Shown piece after piece: positions 7,895-15,567 of a stretch of DNA of 64,000 bases (position 1 is the stretch's first letter; every line of letters starts with the position of its first letter). Source of the stretch: Anaerolineales bacterium (GTDB lineage: Bacteria; Chloroflexota; Anaerolineae; Anaerolineales; Villigracilaceae); contig JAFGCG010000173.1 in NCBI GenBank assembly GCA_016932715.1, positions 1 through 64,000 on the forward strand. The letters are read 5' to 3'. The notes below the pieces were generated by a model that made no database searches, was not told the origin of the DNA, and saw nothing but the letters and a program-made list of their open reading frames with translations. Position numbers and translations under genes: made by a program.

Positions 7895-8557
7895 TCATTT
7901 GGTTTTTTTGGGTTTTTCTTTGGGGGGCTTATCCTTGTCATCTTTGGGAGGTTTATCATTATTCCCGCTATTCTCTTTTGTTCTCTCGGGTTTCGGTGTC
8001 TGACCGTAATGATTGCCTTCGTTCCCATTTGGAACCGGAGTTGAGTCAACGCCCGGGGTGGTCGTGCTGCTGTTATTGCCCAGCATAACGGGAATTGGTG
8101 TGTTCGTTGCCGCTGCGATCATCCCGGTCGGGCTGGCTGCCGCTGCCGTGGAAGTTATTGCAGGGGAAGGACTGATGCCCTGAACCTCCCTGGATGTGGG
8201 AATTGCAGGTGCAGGAGTAACCTCCTCCGCTCTGGAGCCTGTTGTGAGAGTCTGGAAAAAATCCGCCAATTGATCGCGGTAGAAGAATGCCATCACGCTG
8301 GCTTCTGCAGCGATCGCGACAACCAGAGCGGTTTCCAATAAAGTGTTTGAAGCTGGTGATTCGCCTGGAGGTTTTGTACTTTTTGCTGCATTCCTGCTCC
8401 CCCTGTCCCCGCTCATACCTAGTTCTATCTCCGTCATCCGTTTCAAATAACTTTGACGCTGTGCCACGAACAGATTTTCAGGATATTCCCCTCGAACGTC
8501 CTTTAGCATTGTCAGTAGTCTGATGATATCCTGATCTTGGGGATTGTCGAGTTCCAT
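7895..8557 (-). CDS. Membrane protein paired with an ECF sigma factor, probable anti-sigma or effector
   Basis: A 220-residue protein with a short cytoplasmic N-terminus (about 75 residues) and one membrane helix (LETALVVAIAAEASVMAFFY, about 73-92). The long external tail is rich in Thr, Ser and Pro and ends in a Lys/Asp/Pro-rich segment. It starts six bases after the stop of the sigma factor, so the two are co-translated. This is the arrangement of sigma/anti-sigma pairs, and the N-terminus may hold the sigma-binding helices. No zinc (HxxxCxxC) motif is present, so it is not a classical ZAS-type anti-sigma. Its function is inferred from position alone. Confidence 0.7.
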   Translation of the reverse strand: MELDNPQDQDIIRLLTMLKDVRGEYPENLFVAQRQSYLKRMTEIELGMSGDRGSRNAAKSTKPPGESPASNTLLETALVVAIAAEASVMAFFYRDQLADFFQTLTTGSRAEEVTPAPAIPTSREVQGISPSPAITSTAAAASPTGMIAAATNTPIPVMLGNNSSTTTPGVDSTPVPNGNEGNHYGQTPKPERTKENSGNNDKPPKDDKDKPPKEKPKKTK

Positions 8558-8563
8558 GAAAGT

Positions 8564-9121
8564 TTACCAATCTTCTTCGAGCTGAAGACCCATTGCCTTT
8601 CGCAATCTGGCAATCCCGCGGTTCTGGATGACTTTGATGTTATTGATTTCCTTGCCCATAATGTCAGCGGTTTCCTTGAGGCTAAAATCTTCCAGAAAAC
8701 GCAGAATGATCACATGGCGCTGATCGTCGGTGAGTTCCGTGTTCATGGCTGAGATCAGCGCTTCCATCATGACACGTTCTTCGATCTGGGATTGTGTAGG
8801 CATAAAATGCCCGCCCGCAAAGTTGCTCATGGCCACTTCCAGCGGGGCATTGTGCTGGCTATCACGCGAGCGATCAACCACCAGATGGTATGCAGTCTGA
8901 TAAAGATAGGATCGCAGATTCGTACGCGGACCCTTGCCCACCCCAAACTGTTCCAGAAGCTGAGCAAACACATCCCCAACAATGTTATCCGCTGTGATTG
9001 GGTCGTGGCACAGCCGCAGCGTGTATTTATAAATGGCAGGCGCAAACTGGTCGAAGATAGCAGTAAGCGCTTCTTCGTCCAGTTTCTGGGCGGCTTTTAA
9101 TAGAGCAACTCCCTCTTTCAT
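8564..9121 (-). CDS. ECF-type RNA polymerase sigma factor
   Basis: A 185-residue extracytoplasmic-function sigma factor. Region 2 is seen in LTAIFDQFAPAIYKYTLR and NLRSYLYQTAYHLVVDRSRD. Region 4 is seen in LTDDQRHVIILRFLEDFSLK and ETADIMGKEINNIKVIQNRG. The interdomain linker is normal in length. It is the first gene of a two-gene unit with the membrane protein at 7895-8557. A second ECF sigma factor with a typical zinc anti-sigma lies at 46196-46801 and belongs to a different subgroup. Confidence 0.92.
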   Translation of the reverse strand: MKEGVALLKAAQKLDEEALTAIFDQFAPAIYKYTLRLCHDPITADNIVGDVFAQLLEQFGVGKGPRTNLRSYLYQTAYHLVVDRSRDSQHNAPLEVAMSNFAGGHFMPTQSQIEERVMMEALISAMNTELTDDQRHVIILRFLEDFSLKETADIMGKEINNIKVIQNRGIARLRKAMGLQLEEDW

Positions 9122-9399
9122 TGCGCTTTATTTCTGCCTTTCTGCCCTATAAGAAAACACGATGCCGATAAATGCATACTTTTGTCGATTACCATTGAAA
9201 ACTGGGTCCGTTTTCCAGATTTTGTCGTATTATAAACCTTTTTGATTGCCCAAAGTTTGGGTTTGAGATAAAGCGTGCAATCCATTCCTTACATTTGAGA
9301 AAGCTAATTTTAATCAATTTGTGCCGAAGGGACGTAACAAATCGCCCGGATTGGGAGTCTATTTGTACAGTCATCGATATGTTCTGCCAGGAGATTATT

Positions 9400-10044
9400 A
9401 TGTTCTCATCATCTGAAGGCCGTGACCGCCGCCAGGAAGAGGAACGCGTTCGCCGGGATGGACGCCTCCCGCCCGGGCAGGCGCTTACCCTCAAATTTCC
9501 GGTCCTCCATTACGGTCCGGTTCCGCACTTCAACCCCGCGACGTGGGATTTGCGTGTTTGGGGCGAGGTGGAGCAGGAAAAAAGCTGGACCTGGGATCAA
9601 TTCAACCAGTTGCCTCGTACAAGGATCCGGATGGATATCCATTGCGTGACACGCTGGAGCAAGTTCGATACGGTCTGGGAAGGCGTCGCCGTCAGGACGA
9701 TGGTGGAGAACGGTCTCATCCAGATCAAGCCGACCGCCACTCATGTGATGCAGCATGCCGAATATGGTTTCACGGTCAATCTTCCGCTGGAAGTTGTTCT
9801 GCAGGACAATTTCCTGCTTGCCACCCATTTCAATGGCGAGCCCATCTCACCGGACCATGGATATCCGCTGCGCGGGGTGGTGGGCTTGATTTCCAGCCAG
9901 AAGGGTCTGGAAACACCTTACTTTTGGAAAGGCGCGAAGTGGCTTCGGTCGCTTGAGTTCATGCCACGCGATCGGCGCGGCTTCTGGGAGCAGGCTGGCT
10001 ATCACAACCGCGCCGATGTCTGGCGCGAGGAAAGATTTGGGTAG
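9400..10044 (+). CDS. Sulfite-oxidase-like molybdopterin oxidoreductase
   Basis: A 214-residue member of the sulfite-oxidase-like molybdenum fold (YuiH/MsrP-related). The protein is only the molybdopterin domain, without heme or a C-terminal dimerisation domain. The molybdenum-ligand Cys is in DIHCVTRWSKFD (about residue 86). Further conserved blocks are HAEYGFTVNLP, PLRGVVG and KGAKWLRSLEF. There is no signal peptide, so the protein appears cytoplasmic, unlike MsrP. ATG at 9400 is chosen for its AGGAG at 9389-9393. The substrate is unknown; sulfite or a sulfoxide would fit the fold. Confidence 0.88.
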   Translation: MFSSSEGRDRRQEEERVRRDGRLPPGQALTLKFPVLHYGPVPHFNPATWDLRVWGEVEQEKSWTWDQFNQLPRTRIRMDIHCVTRWSKFDTVWEGVAVRTMVENGLIQIKPTATHVMQHAEYGFTVNLPLEVVLQDNFLLATHFNGEPISPDHGYPLRGVVGLISSQKGLETPYFWKGAKWLRSLEFMPRDRRGFWEQAGYHNRADVWREERFG

Positions 10045-10050
10045 TTTGTC

Positions 10051-10094
10051 GCGTATCGCTTACCGCCAATCGCGATACGCGATAAGCGATACGC
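10051..10094. repeat. Palindromic repeat, GCGTATCGCTTA family
   Basis: Perfect 12-base arms, GCGTATCGCTTA (10051-10062) and its complement (10083-10094), flank a 20-base centre. A related element occurs at 12264-12320. It fills the gap between two convergent genes and could act as a bidirectional transcription barrier. Confidence 0.75.
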
Positions 10095-10104
10095 GCTTGG
10101 CAAA

Positions 10105-11250
10105 CTAAGGCCGCTCGCCCAATGTGACGGTAATATCCAGGGATGCACCCTCACGCAAGACGGTCAATACGGCTGTATCACCTGGTGATTTATTCGTCGT
10201 GAGATAACTCAGCAAATCATCGAAGGTATTCACGGGCTGCCCATCGATTGCGGTGATGACGTCTCCGCCAGCTCGCAAGCCCTCAATGCTGGTGGGCTGA
10301 TCTCCACCCCGGATGCCAGCCTTGTCGGCAGGACCTCCGGGCGCAACATCGAGTACATATGCGCCCGTATACGTCTTCAAGCCGAGGGCTTCGATTTGTG
10401 CGAGCCCCAGATCGCTGGATGAAGTAATACCCAGATACGGATAACTATACTGTCCATCGCGGATCAGATAGGGGACGATGCGCTTGACCAGGTTGATGGA
10501 GATGGAGAAGCCGACACCCGAGTTGACCGCATTTCCGGTCACTTCGTTGACATTGTTGGTCCGGATGGATTGATTGATGCCCACGACTTCGCCCTTCATA
10601 TTGAAGAGCGGACCGCCTGAATTGCCGGGATTGATCGCGGCATCGGTCTGAATAATGTCGGCTGTGCTGAAAAAGCCGCCGCCACCCGGAGAAGCATGAG
10701 CGAATTGGGTTCGTCCCAATCCAGAGACAATCCCCACCGTCATGGTGCCGCTCAAGCCAAACGGATTGCCGATGGCGACGACCTGTTCACCGACATTAAG
10801 GGTGTTCGAATCGCCTATGGCTAATGGGTGGATTTGGTCAGCAGGCGCATCCACTTTGATCACGGCTATATCTGCATCGACGTCAGAACCAATCACCGTG
10901 CCGTACGCTTTGAAGCCTGACGAGAAGGACACTTCCACTGCGCTTGCGCCGTCCACGACATGCTGATTGGTCACAACGTGGCCCTCGCGATCGAACACAA
11001 AGCCTGAACCGAGACTGCCTGCATTGGGACTGTTTCGTACGCGGATGGCAACCACTCCCGGCAGCACCTGTTCATAAAGTGCTTCGAGCGCAGTTTGTAT
11101 TTCGGCTGGATCAGCCGGAGTCGGCAGGACCGGAGGAGTCACCTCACTTCTAAAGACAGGCGTTGGCTGGGCAGGAGGCTGGAAACCCGTCACCTGGCAG
11201 GCGAGCATTGCGATTATCAGGACTGATACTACAAGTAATATGCGTTTCAT
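10105..11250 (-). CDS. HtrA/DegP-type trypsin-like serine protease with PDZ domain
   Basis: A 381-residue envelope protease. The N-terminus (MKRILLVVSVLIIAMLAC) is a signal peptide that could be lipidated at Cys18, although the lipobox is imperfect. The catalytic triad is visible as VTNQHVVDG (His), DVDADIAVIK (Asp) and NPGNSGGPLFN (Ser). A single PDZ domain occupies roughly residues 280-375. It starts nine bases after dnaJ, so both belong to one stress operon. The role is degradation or chaperoning of misfolded extracytoplasmic proteins. The 42-residue linker before the protease domain is Pro/Thr-rich. Confidence 0.92.
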   Translation of the reverse strand: MKRILLVVSVLIIAMLACQVTGFQPPAQPTPVFRSEVTPPVLPTPADPAEIQTALEALYEQVLPGVVAIRVRNSPNAGSLGSGFVFDREGHVVTNQHVVDGASAVEVSFSSGFKAYGTVIGSDVDADIAVIKVDAPADQIHPLAIGDSNTLNVGEQVVAIGNPFGLSGTMTVGIVSGLGRTQFAHASPGGGGFFSTADIIQTDAAINPGNSGGPLFNMKGEVVGINQSIRTNNVNEVTGNAVNSGVGFSISINLVKRIVPYLIRDGQYSYPYLGITSSSDLGLAQIEALGLKTYTGAYVLDVAPGGPADKAGIRGGDQPTSIEGLRAGGDVITAIDGQPVNTFDDLLSYLTTNKSPGDTAVLTVLREGASLDITVTLGERP

Positions 11251-11259
11251 TTTTCCTTC

Positions 11260-12168
11260 CTAAAATTTGATCCGTGAGGCTTCTTCCAAAAGCTCACGTT
11301 GTTTGGGAGAAAGATATTTGGGGATTTGAACTTTCAGGCGAACATACAGATCGCCTTTTTCCTTTGCATTTTTCACGCTGGGCATGCCGCGCCCAGCCAG
11401 CCGGAAGACCTGTTCGGGTTGTGTGCCCACAGGAACGTTGAGTTTGATTTTTCCATTGAACGTCTCCACTTCCGCCTCACCGCCCAGTATGGCAGTGAAG
11501 ATACTGACGGTCGCCGTGGTATGCAGGTCATTGCCGCGCCGTTCAAAACGCGGGTCATCCTTCACATCAACAATTAAGTACAGATCGAGGCCGTTTGGAC
11601 CTGCGCCGGCGACGCGCACCTTCGAACCTGTGCGGACCCCCGCGGGGATATGGACCTGCTTTTGCTTGCCATCCGTTTGGAGCACCCGCATGGTTCCCTT
11701 GAAGGCTTCTTCCAGCGTGATCTCAAGCTCCTGCTGGTAGCCCTGCGGCTGCTGGCGCGCACGTGTGCGTGTGCCTGTCCCCACGCCCTCGCCGCCCCGC
11801 CCGAAGATGGTCCGGAAGAAATCCGAGAAACCTCCTGCTCCGCCGAACAGGTCATCCAGGTCGCCGTACTCCACGTGCACGCCGCCGGGAAAACCACCGT
11901 ACTGGTCCCAGTTGAAATTACCGGGCGCGCCGCGTCGCTGCCAGTTCGAGTAATCGCTCCCCAGCCGGTCATAGTGGCTGCGTTTTTGCGGATCACTCAG
12001 CACCTGATAGGCTTCGTTGATTTCCTTGAAACGTTCCTCGGCTTGTTTGTTGTTTGGGTTGCGGTCAGGATGATACTGCATCGCCAGTTTTCGGTAGGCC
12101 TTCCGAATATCCGCTTCGCTGGCGTTACGCTCCACACCCAGTACTTTATAGTAATCTTTATAGTCCAT
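11260..12168 (-). CDS. DnaJ-family co-chaperone, CbpA-like
   Basis: A 302-residue J-domain protein. The J domain covers residues 1-70 with HPDR (about 34-37). A Gly/Phe-rich linker follows, then the two beta-barrel C-terminal substrate-binding domains ([16 protein letters not shown] and [19 protein letters not shown]). The four CxxCxGxG zinc repeats of type I DnaJ are absent, so this is type II (CbpA-like). It would deliver substrates to DnaK and stimulate its ATPase. No dnaK or grpE is nearby. It is directly upstream of htrA on the same strand and probably shares its promoter. Confidence 0.92.
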   Translation of the reverse strand: MDYKDYYKVLGVERNASEADIRKAYRKLAMQYHPDRNPNNKQAEERFKEINEAYQVLSDPQKRSHYDRLGSDYSNWQRRGAPGNFNWDQYGGFPGGVHVEYGDLDDLFGGAGGFSDFFRTIFGRGGEGVGTGTRTRARQQPQGYQQELEITLEEAFKGTMRVLQTDGKQKQVHIPAGVRTGSKVRVAGAGPNGLDLYLIVDVKDDPRFERRGNDLHTTATVSIFTAILGGEAEVETFNGKIKLNVPVGTQPEQVFRLAGRGMPSVKNAKEKGDLYVRLKVQIPKYLSPKQRELLEEASRIKF

Positions 12169-12263
12169 AACAGGATATTGTTACACTCCGCGGGACGCTC
12201 GTCAAGCACCGGACCAGATGATTAACATAACTCTAATCCATTAAAGAGGGATGAATGGGAGTC

Positions 12264-12320
12264 GCGTATCGCATATCGCCAATCGCGGGCGGCGATCCGC
12301 TATATGCGATATGCTATAAG
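12264..12320. repeat. Palindromic repeat overlapping the 3' end of elp3
   Basis: A repeat of the same family as 10051-10094, with ATCGCATAT (12268-12276) and ATATGCGAT (12302-12310) as arms and further CGTATCGC/GCGAT words. Its right end supplies the last codons and the stop of the elp3 gene, whose terminal Asn-Arg-Leu-stop is read from the GCGATT/CTATAAGC part. Confidence 0.65.
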
Positions 12321-13957
12321 CGATTCTTCACCAAATAGAGTTCGCCGCGCTCGAAGCCGCGCTCGAGGTAATAGCCCCGCGTTCCCACAGCCGAAATGAC
12401 AGCCATTCGTCCGAATCCATTGGCTTTTGCCAGCGCCTCGGCCTTTTCGAGCAGACGCGTTCCCAGCCCGGCGTGCTGCGCCGCGCCAGCTTTTTCCGTA
12501 CCGACCGGCAGTGACTGCCCGTACACATGCACTTCACGGATGAGCGCCGCCCCGTCCAGGTCGGACATGCCAGTGCGCGGCGAGTCTTTGCCGGGCAGGG
12601 ATAAGCGCAGGAAGCCGGCCAGTTTATCATCCGGCGTGATGTAGGAAAGGAAGTGCTCTTTGGCCGCGCCTGCCTGATAGACTATGTCATCCAGCTTGAG
12701 CAGTTCCGGGTGGACAGGTTTTCCGCGCACCTCACGGCATCTCACGCACTCGCAATGTGTGCCGCGGCGTTCCATTTCGTCATGGATATCCTGTCGTAAA
12801 CTGGTTCTGCGATTCCCTTCCACCACATTGGTGGAGGGAATATCGCGGATCACCCGATTGACGCGGCAATAACGCGGGATGGTCGGCTTGATGTCCGCGA
12901 TCAGATCGATCAGTTCCCGGGTGGTGTATGGCTTGAATTCACCGCGCTGCCAATATTCGTACAATTCGGCATTTGCAAGCAATTGGTTGGGATAGATCTT
13001 GATCTCGTCCGGGCAGAAGTCGTTCCACAGCCCCGCGAAATCGAGGCGGTCCGATTCGGGCGTCGCGCCCAGCAGATTCGGCATCCAGTGCAGGACGACC
13101 TTGAAGCCGGCTGCCCGCAGCAGAGCGGTGGCACGGCGCGTGCATTCCACATCGTGCCCGCGCTTGTTGATCTCGAGAATGTGATCGTCCAGGCTTTGCG
13201 CGCCCATTTGCACTTTCGTCACGCCAAGACGGCGCAGCCAGCGCAGCTCACTCGGATCGATCTCGTCGGGTCGCGTTTCGATGACCAGACCCACGTTGCG
13301 ATGATGGGCGGTTTCATTGCTGGAATGCGCTTCGGCGAGTTCCCCCTCACCCGCCCTCTGGGCACCCTCTCCCGGTGGGAGAGGGGCAGGGGTGAGGGGA
13401 TTCATCGCATCAAAACATCTTGCGATAAACCATTCCTGATAATCGCGCCGGTAGGATGACCACGTCCCGCCGAGGATCAGCAACTCGATCTTATCGGTTG
13501 GGTGGCCCACGGACTGGAGTTGTTCGATCCGGGAGCGGACTTGCTGGTATGGATCGAAATCATGTTCGAGCCCGCGCATGGCGCCCGGCTCGTCGGGCAG
13601 GTACGACTTTGGCATCCGCACGTCGGTGGGGCAGAAGATGCATTTACCGGGACACGGATACGGCTTCGTCAGAACGGTGACCGTCGTCACGCCTGAGAGG
13701 GTGCGCATGGGCTTCATGCGGATGCGCTCGAGCAGGCGCGTGTCCTCGTGGATCTCGCCTGCCGCGACCATCTCATGGTAGACCGCCACCAGCATGGATT
13801 TGTTGAGGTACCCGCCGCCGCGCAGCGGGTGACTGCGCAACGTTTTGGTCACATCGCGCCCGCGCCGAATTTCCTCCAGCACAGTGCGTGCCAGTTCCTT
13901 TTTATCCTCTGTGAGAAGATGTGTGGAGCGCCAAAGTTCCTGTCGTTCTGTTTGCAT
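12314..13957 (-). CDS. elp3: Elp3-like radical SAM/acetyltransferase, tRNA wobble-uridine modification
   Basis: A 547-residue bacterial Elp3. The radical SAM cluster cysteines are C102, C106 and C109 (PCPGKCIFCP). LGGTWSSY and VQMGAQSLDDH follow in the radical SAM barrel. A Cys-rich zinc site (THCECVRCREVRG) comes next, and the C-terminal GNAT domain ends with GTRGYYLERGFERGELYLVK. Elp3 uses acetyl-CoA to place a carboxymethyl group on uridine 34 of tRNA. The ATG overlaps the stop of cysH (TAATG), so translation is coupled. Residues about 187-206 (PLTPAPLPPGEGAQRAGEGE) are encoded by a palindromic repeat and interrupt an otherwise conserved stretch between FIARCFDAMN and VGLVIETRPDE. The reading frame stays intact. 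Confidence 0.93.
   Translation of the reverse strand: MQTERQELWRSTHLLTEDKKELARTVLEEIRRGRDVTKTLRSHPLRGGGYLNKSMLVAVYHEMVAAGEIHEDTRLLERIRMKPMRTLSGVTTVTVLTKPYPCPGKCIFCPTDVRMPKSYLPDEPGAMRGLEHDFDPYQQVRSRIEQLQSVGHPTDKIELLILGGTWSSYRRDYQEWFIARCFDAMNPLTPAPLPPGEGAQRAGEGELAEAHSSNETAHHRNVGLVIETRPDEIDPSELRWLRRLGVTKVQMGAQSLDDHILEINKRGHDVECTRRATALLRAAGFKVVLHWMPNLLGATPESDRLDFAGLWNDFCPDEIKIYPNQLLANAELYEYWQRGEFKPYTTRELIDLIADIKPTIPRYCRVNRVIRDIPSTNVVEGNRRTSLRQDIHDEMERRGTHCECVRCREVRGKPVHPELLKLDDIVYQAGAAKEHFLSYITPDDKLAGFLRLSLPGKDSPRTGMSDLDGAALIREVHVYGQSLPVGTEKAGAAQHAGLGTRLLEKAEALAKANGFGRMAVISAVGTRGYYLERGFERGELYLVKNRL
13343..13399. repeat. Palindromic repeat inside elp3, CCCCTCACCC...GGGTGAGGGG
   Basis: Outer arms CCCCTCACCC (13343-13352) and GGGTGAGGGG (13390-13399) surround a second inverted pair, CCCTCTCCC and GGGAGAGGG. 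The element is in frame within elp3. A relative sits inside nadA at 59031-59077. Confidence 0.85.
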
Positions 13958-14712
13958 TACTCTTTTACTTCGGATGTGTCAATTTTAAAATCGATCTTCA
14001 ACTCGGCAACTTTCTTATGTTGGAACATATCTGTATGTAAACCGCATTCGGTTTTCCCGCGCCCTTTCCAGCGACCGGAACGTTCATCATCGTTCAAACC
14101 AATGGCAACGGTACAGGGCATGCAGCCGACGCTGCGGTAACCCTTCTCGTACAAGGGATGTGCCGGCAGATGATTTTCTTCCCTGTATTGCTGCACGTTT
14201 GTTTTGGTCCAGTTGAGCATCGGGTTGACCTTCAGCAGCCCATCCGGCTGCAATTCCAGAATTTTGGCATGGGCGCGGTTTGCTGTCTGGTCGCGGCGAA
14301 TACCGCTGATCCAGGCTTTCATGTCTTTCAGTGCTTTCTGCATCGGCTGGACTTTGTGCAGAAAGCAGCACAGGTCCGGATCTTCCAGGGGCAGTGTCCG
14401 CGTCCGTCCGCGTGCAAAATGATCCCAGCGTGTATCCCGGTATAGATCCAAAACGTTCAAATGCCAGTCGGAGGCGAGTTGTTCCCGGAAGATCAGCGTA
14501 TCCCAAAAATGATAGCCGGTATCGAGAAAGAAGATCAGGATATCACGCCGTATCTGTGAAGCCATGTGCAGCAGCGGCGTGGACTGTGTCTGGAATGAAG
14601 AGCTCAAGGCGATCTGCGGCCAGAACATATCCACAGCCCACTTGATGATGTCCTGCGGGGTCTTCGCCTCGAACTCATTGGAGAGCTGTTCGACCTCCAG
14701 CGGTGTAAGCAT
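13957..14712 (-). CDS. cysH: Assimilatory APS/PAPS reductase
   Basis: A 251-residue PP-loop reductase that converts (3'-phospho)adenylyl sulfate to sulfite with thioredoxin. SSSFQTQSTPLLH carries the nucleotide-binding loop. The catalytic Cys is in KTECGLHT near the C-terminus. The cluster cysteines LCCF and GCMPC point to the [4Fe-4S] form, which usually prefers APS over PAPS. ATG at 14712 is preferred over an in-frame ATG at 14763 because TATAAT lies six bases upstream, giving a leaderless message. The stop overlaps the elp3 start (TAATG). No other sulfate-assimilation genes are in the window, so co-transcription with elp3 is unusual. Confidence 0.9.
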   Translation of the reverse strand: MLTPLEVEQLSNEFEAKTPQDIIKWAVDMFWPQIALSSSFQTQSTPLLHMASQIRRDILIFFLDTGYHFWDTLIFREQLASDWHLNVLDLYRDTRWDHFARGRTRTLPLEDPDLCCFLHKVQPMQKALKDMKAWISGIRRDQTANRAHAKILELQPDGLLKVNPMLNWTKTNVQQYREENHLPAHPLYEKGYRSVGCMPCTVAIGLNDDERSGRWKGRGKTECGLHTDMFQHKKVAELKIDFKIDTSEVKE

Positions 14713-14718
14713 CCTGAA

Positions 14719-14735
14719 ATTATACCCGTTATAAT
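14719..14735. promoter_or_regulatory. Divergent back-to-back leaderless promoters of cysH and the methyltransferase
   Basis: On the plus strand TATAAT (14730-14735) ends six bases before ATG 14742. On the minus strand TATAAT (complement of 14719-14724) ends six bases before ATG 14712. The -10 boxes are separated by only five bases, so the two polymerases would compete for overlapping DNA. Confidence 0.75.
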
Positions 14736-14741
14736 CACCAC

Positions 14742-15497
14742 ATGAATTCAAGCACCGCGGCACGCTTGATTGAAATTAACCGTGATTTTTACACCCGTTT
14801 CGGCGACTCCTTCTCGGCGACGCGCCATCGCCTCCAGCCGGGAGTCCGCCGCGTGCTCGCGCAGCTAAAAGGGGATGAATCCATCCTGGACCTGGGATGC
14901 GGGAACGGGGAACTGGCACGCGAACTGGCGCAGCGCAGCCATCGCGGTTCGTATCTGGGCCTGGATTTCAGCCTGCCCCTGCTGCGGGAAGCGGAGTCCC
15001 AGCGCAAGGGATTCCCTGTCAGCTTTGTGCAAGCGGATTTGACCCAGCCGTTAGCGATTAGCGATAAGCTGTCAGCGATTAGCGATCAGCGATTAGCTTC
15101 GGGTGGGTGGGCACTGATTACTGCTTTTGCGGTTCTGCATCACATTCCCTCGACGGAATTGCGTCTGAATTTGCTGCGAGTCGTCCATCAACTGCTTAAA
15201 CAGAATGGCATCTTCGTTCACTCCAACTGGCAGTTCCTGAACAGCGAAAAGCTCAAAGCGCGGATCCAGCCCTGGGAGGCCGCGGCCCTTTCGGCGTCGG
15301 AAGTGGAGGCGGGGGACTACCTGCTCGACTGGCGCAGCGGCGGGAAGGGTTTGCGCTACGTCCATCACTTCGATGAACAGGAACTGGCTGAGCTAGCCAA
15401 AGCCACCGGCTTTCAAGTCATTGATACATTTTATTCCGACGGTGAGACAGGCAACCTGGGACTGTACCAGATCTGGAAACCCGCGCAAAATGTGTAA
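14742..15497 (+). CDS. Class I SAM-dependent methyltransferase, Trm9/ALKBH8-like
   Basis: A 251-residue methyltransferase. The SAM-binding loop is SILDLGCGNGELAREL (about 47-62), followed by YLGLDFS and the motif IV-like ALITAFAVLHHIP. The C-terminal block RYVHHFDEQELAELAKATGF, then a Tyr-containing strand, resembles Trm9/ALKBH8 enzymes that methylate cm5U34 in tRNA. It is divergent from cysH-elp3, and Elp3 makes cm5U, so a role in mcm5U formation is plausible but inferred. Residues about 104-120 (AISDKLSAISDQRLASG) come from a tandem repeat inserted in frame before the motif IV strand. The start is leaderless, six bases after TATAAT. A small-molecule methyltransferase is the alternative. Confidence 0.75.
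   Translation: MNSSTAARLIEINRDFYTRFGDSFSATRHRLQPGVRRVLAQLKGDESILDLGCGNGELARELAQRSHRGSYLGLDFSLPLLREAESQRKGFPVSFVQADLTQPLAISDKLSAISDQRLASGGWALITAFAVLHHIPSTELRLNLLRVVHQLLKQNGIFVHSNWQFLNSEKLKARIQPWEAAALSASEVEAGDYLLDWRSGGKGLRYVHHFDEQELAELAKATGFQVIDTFYSDGETGNLGLYQIWKPAQNV
15050..15098 (+). repeat. Repeat inside the methyltransferase gene, TAGCGATTAGCGAT family
   Basis: Five imperfect copies of (T/C)AGCGAT(T/A/C)AG follow one another, with AGCTGTCAGC at the centre. The run is in frame within the coding region and encodes AISDKLSAISDQRLA. It resembles the AGC/GATTAGC-type intergenic repeat at 26975-27036. Confidence 0.75.
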
Positions 15498-15567
15498 GAT
15501 TTGGCATCCTCACCAGGTCAGGAACAAGACAAATGTTCTAATTTAAGGTACATGGATCGGAGGTTGG

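Noticed and set aside
10051-10094. CRISPR repeat
   Set aside because: The palindromes are scattered single copies of several families without regular spacers, and no cas genes are present.
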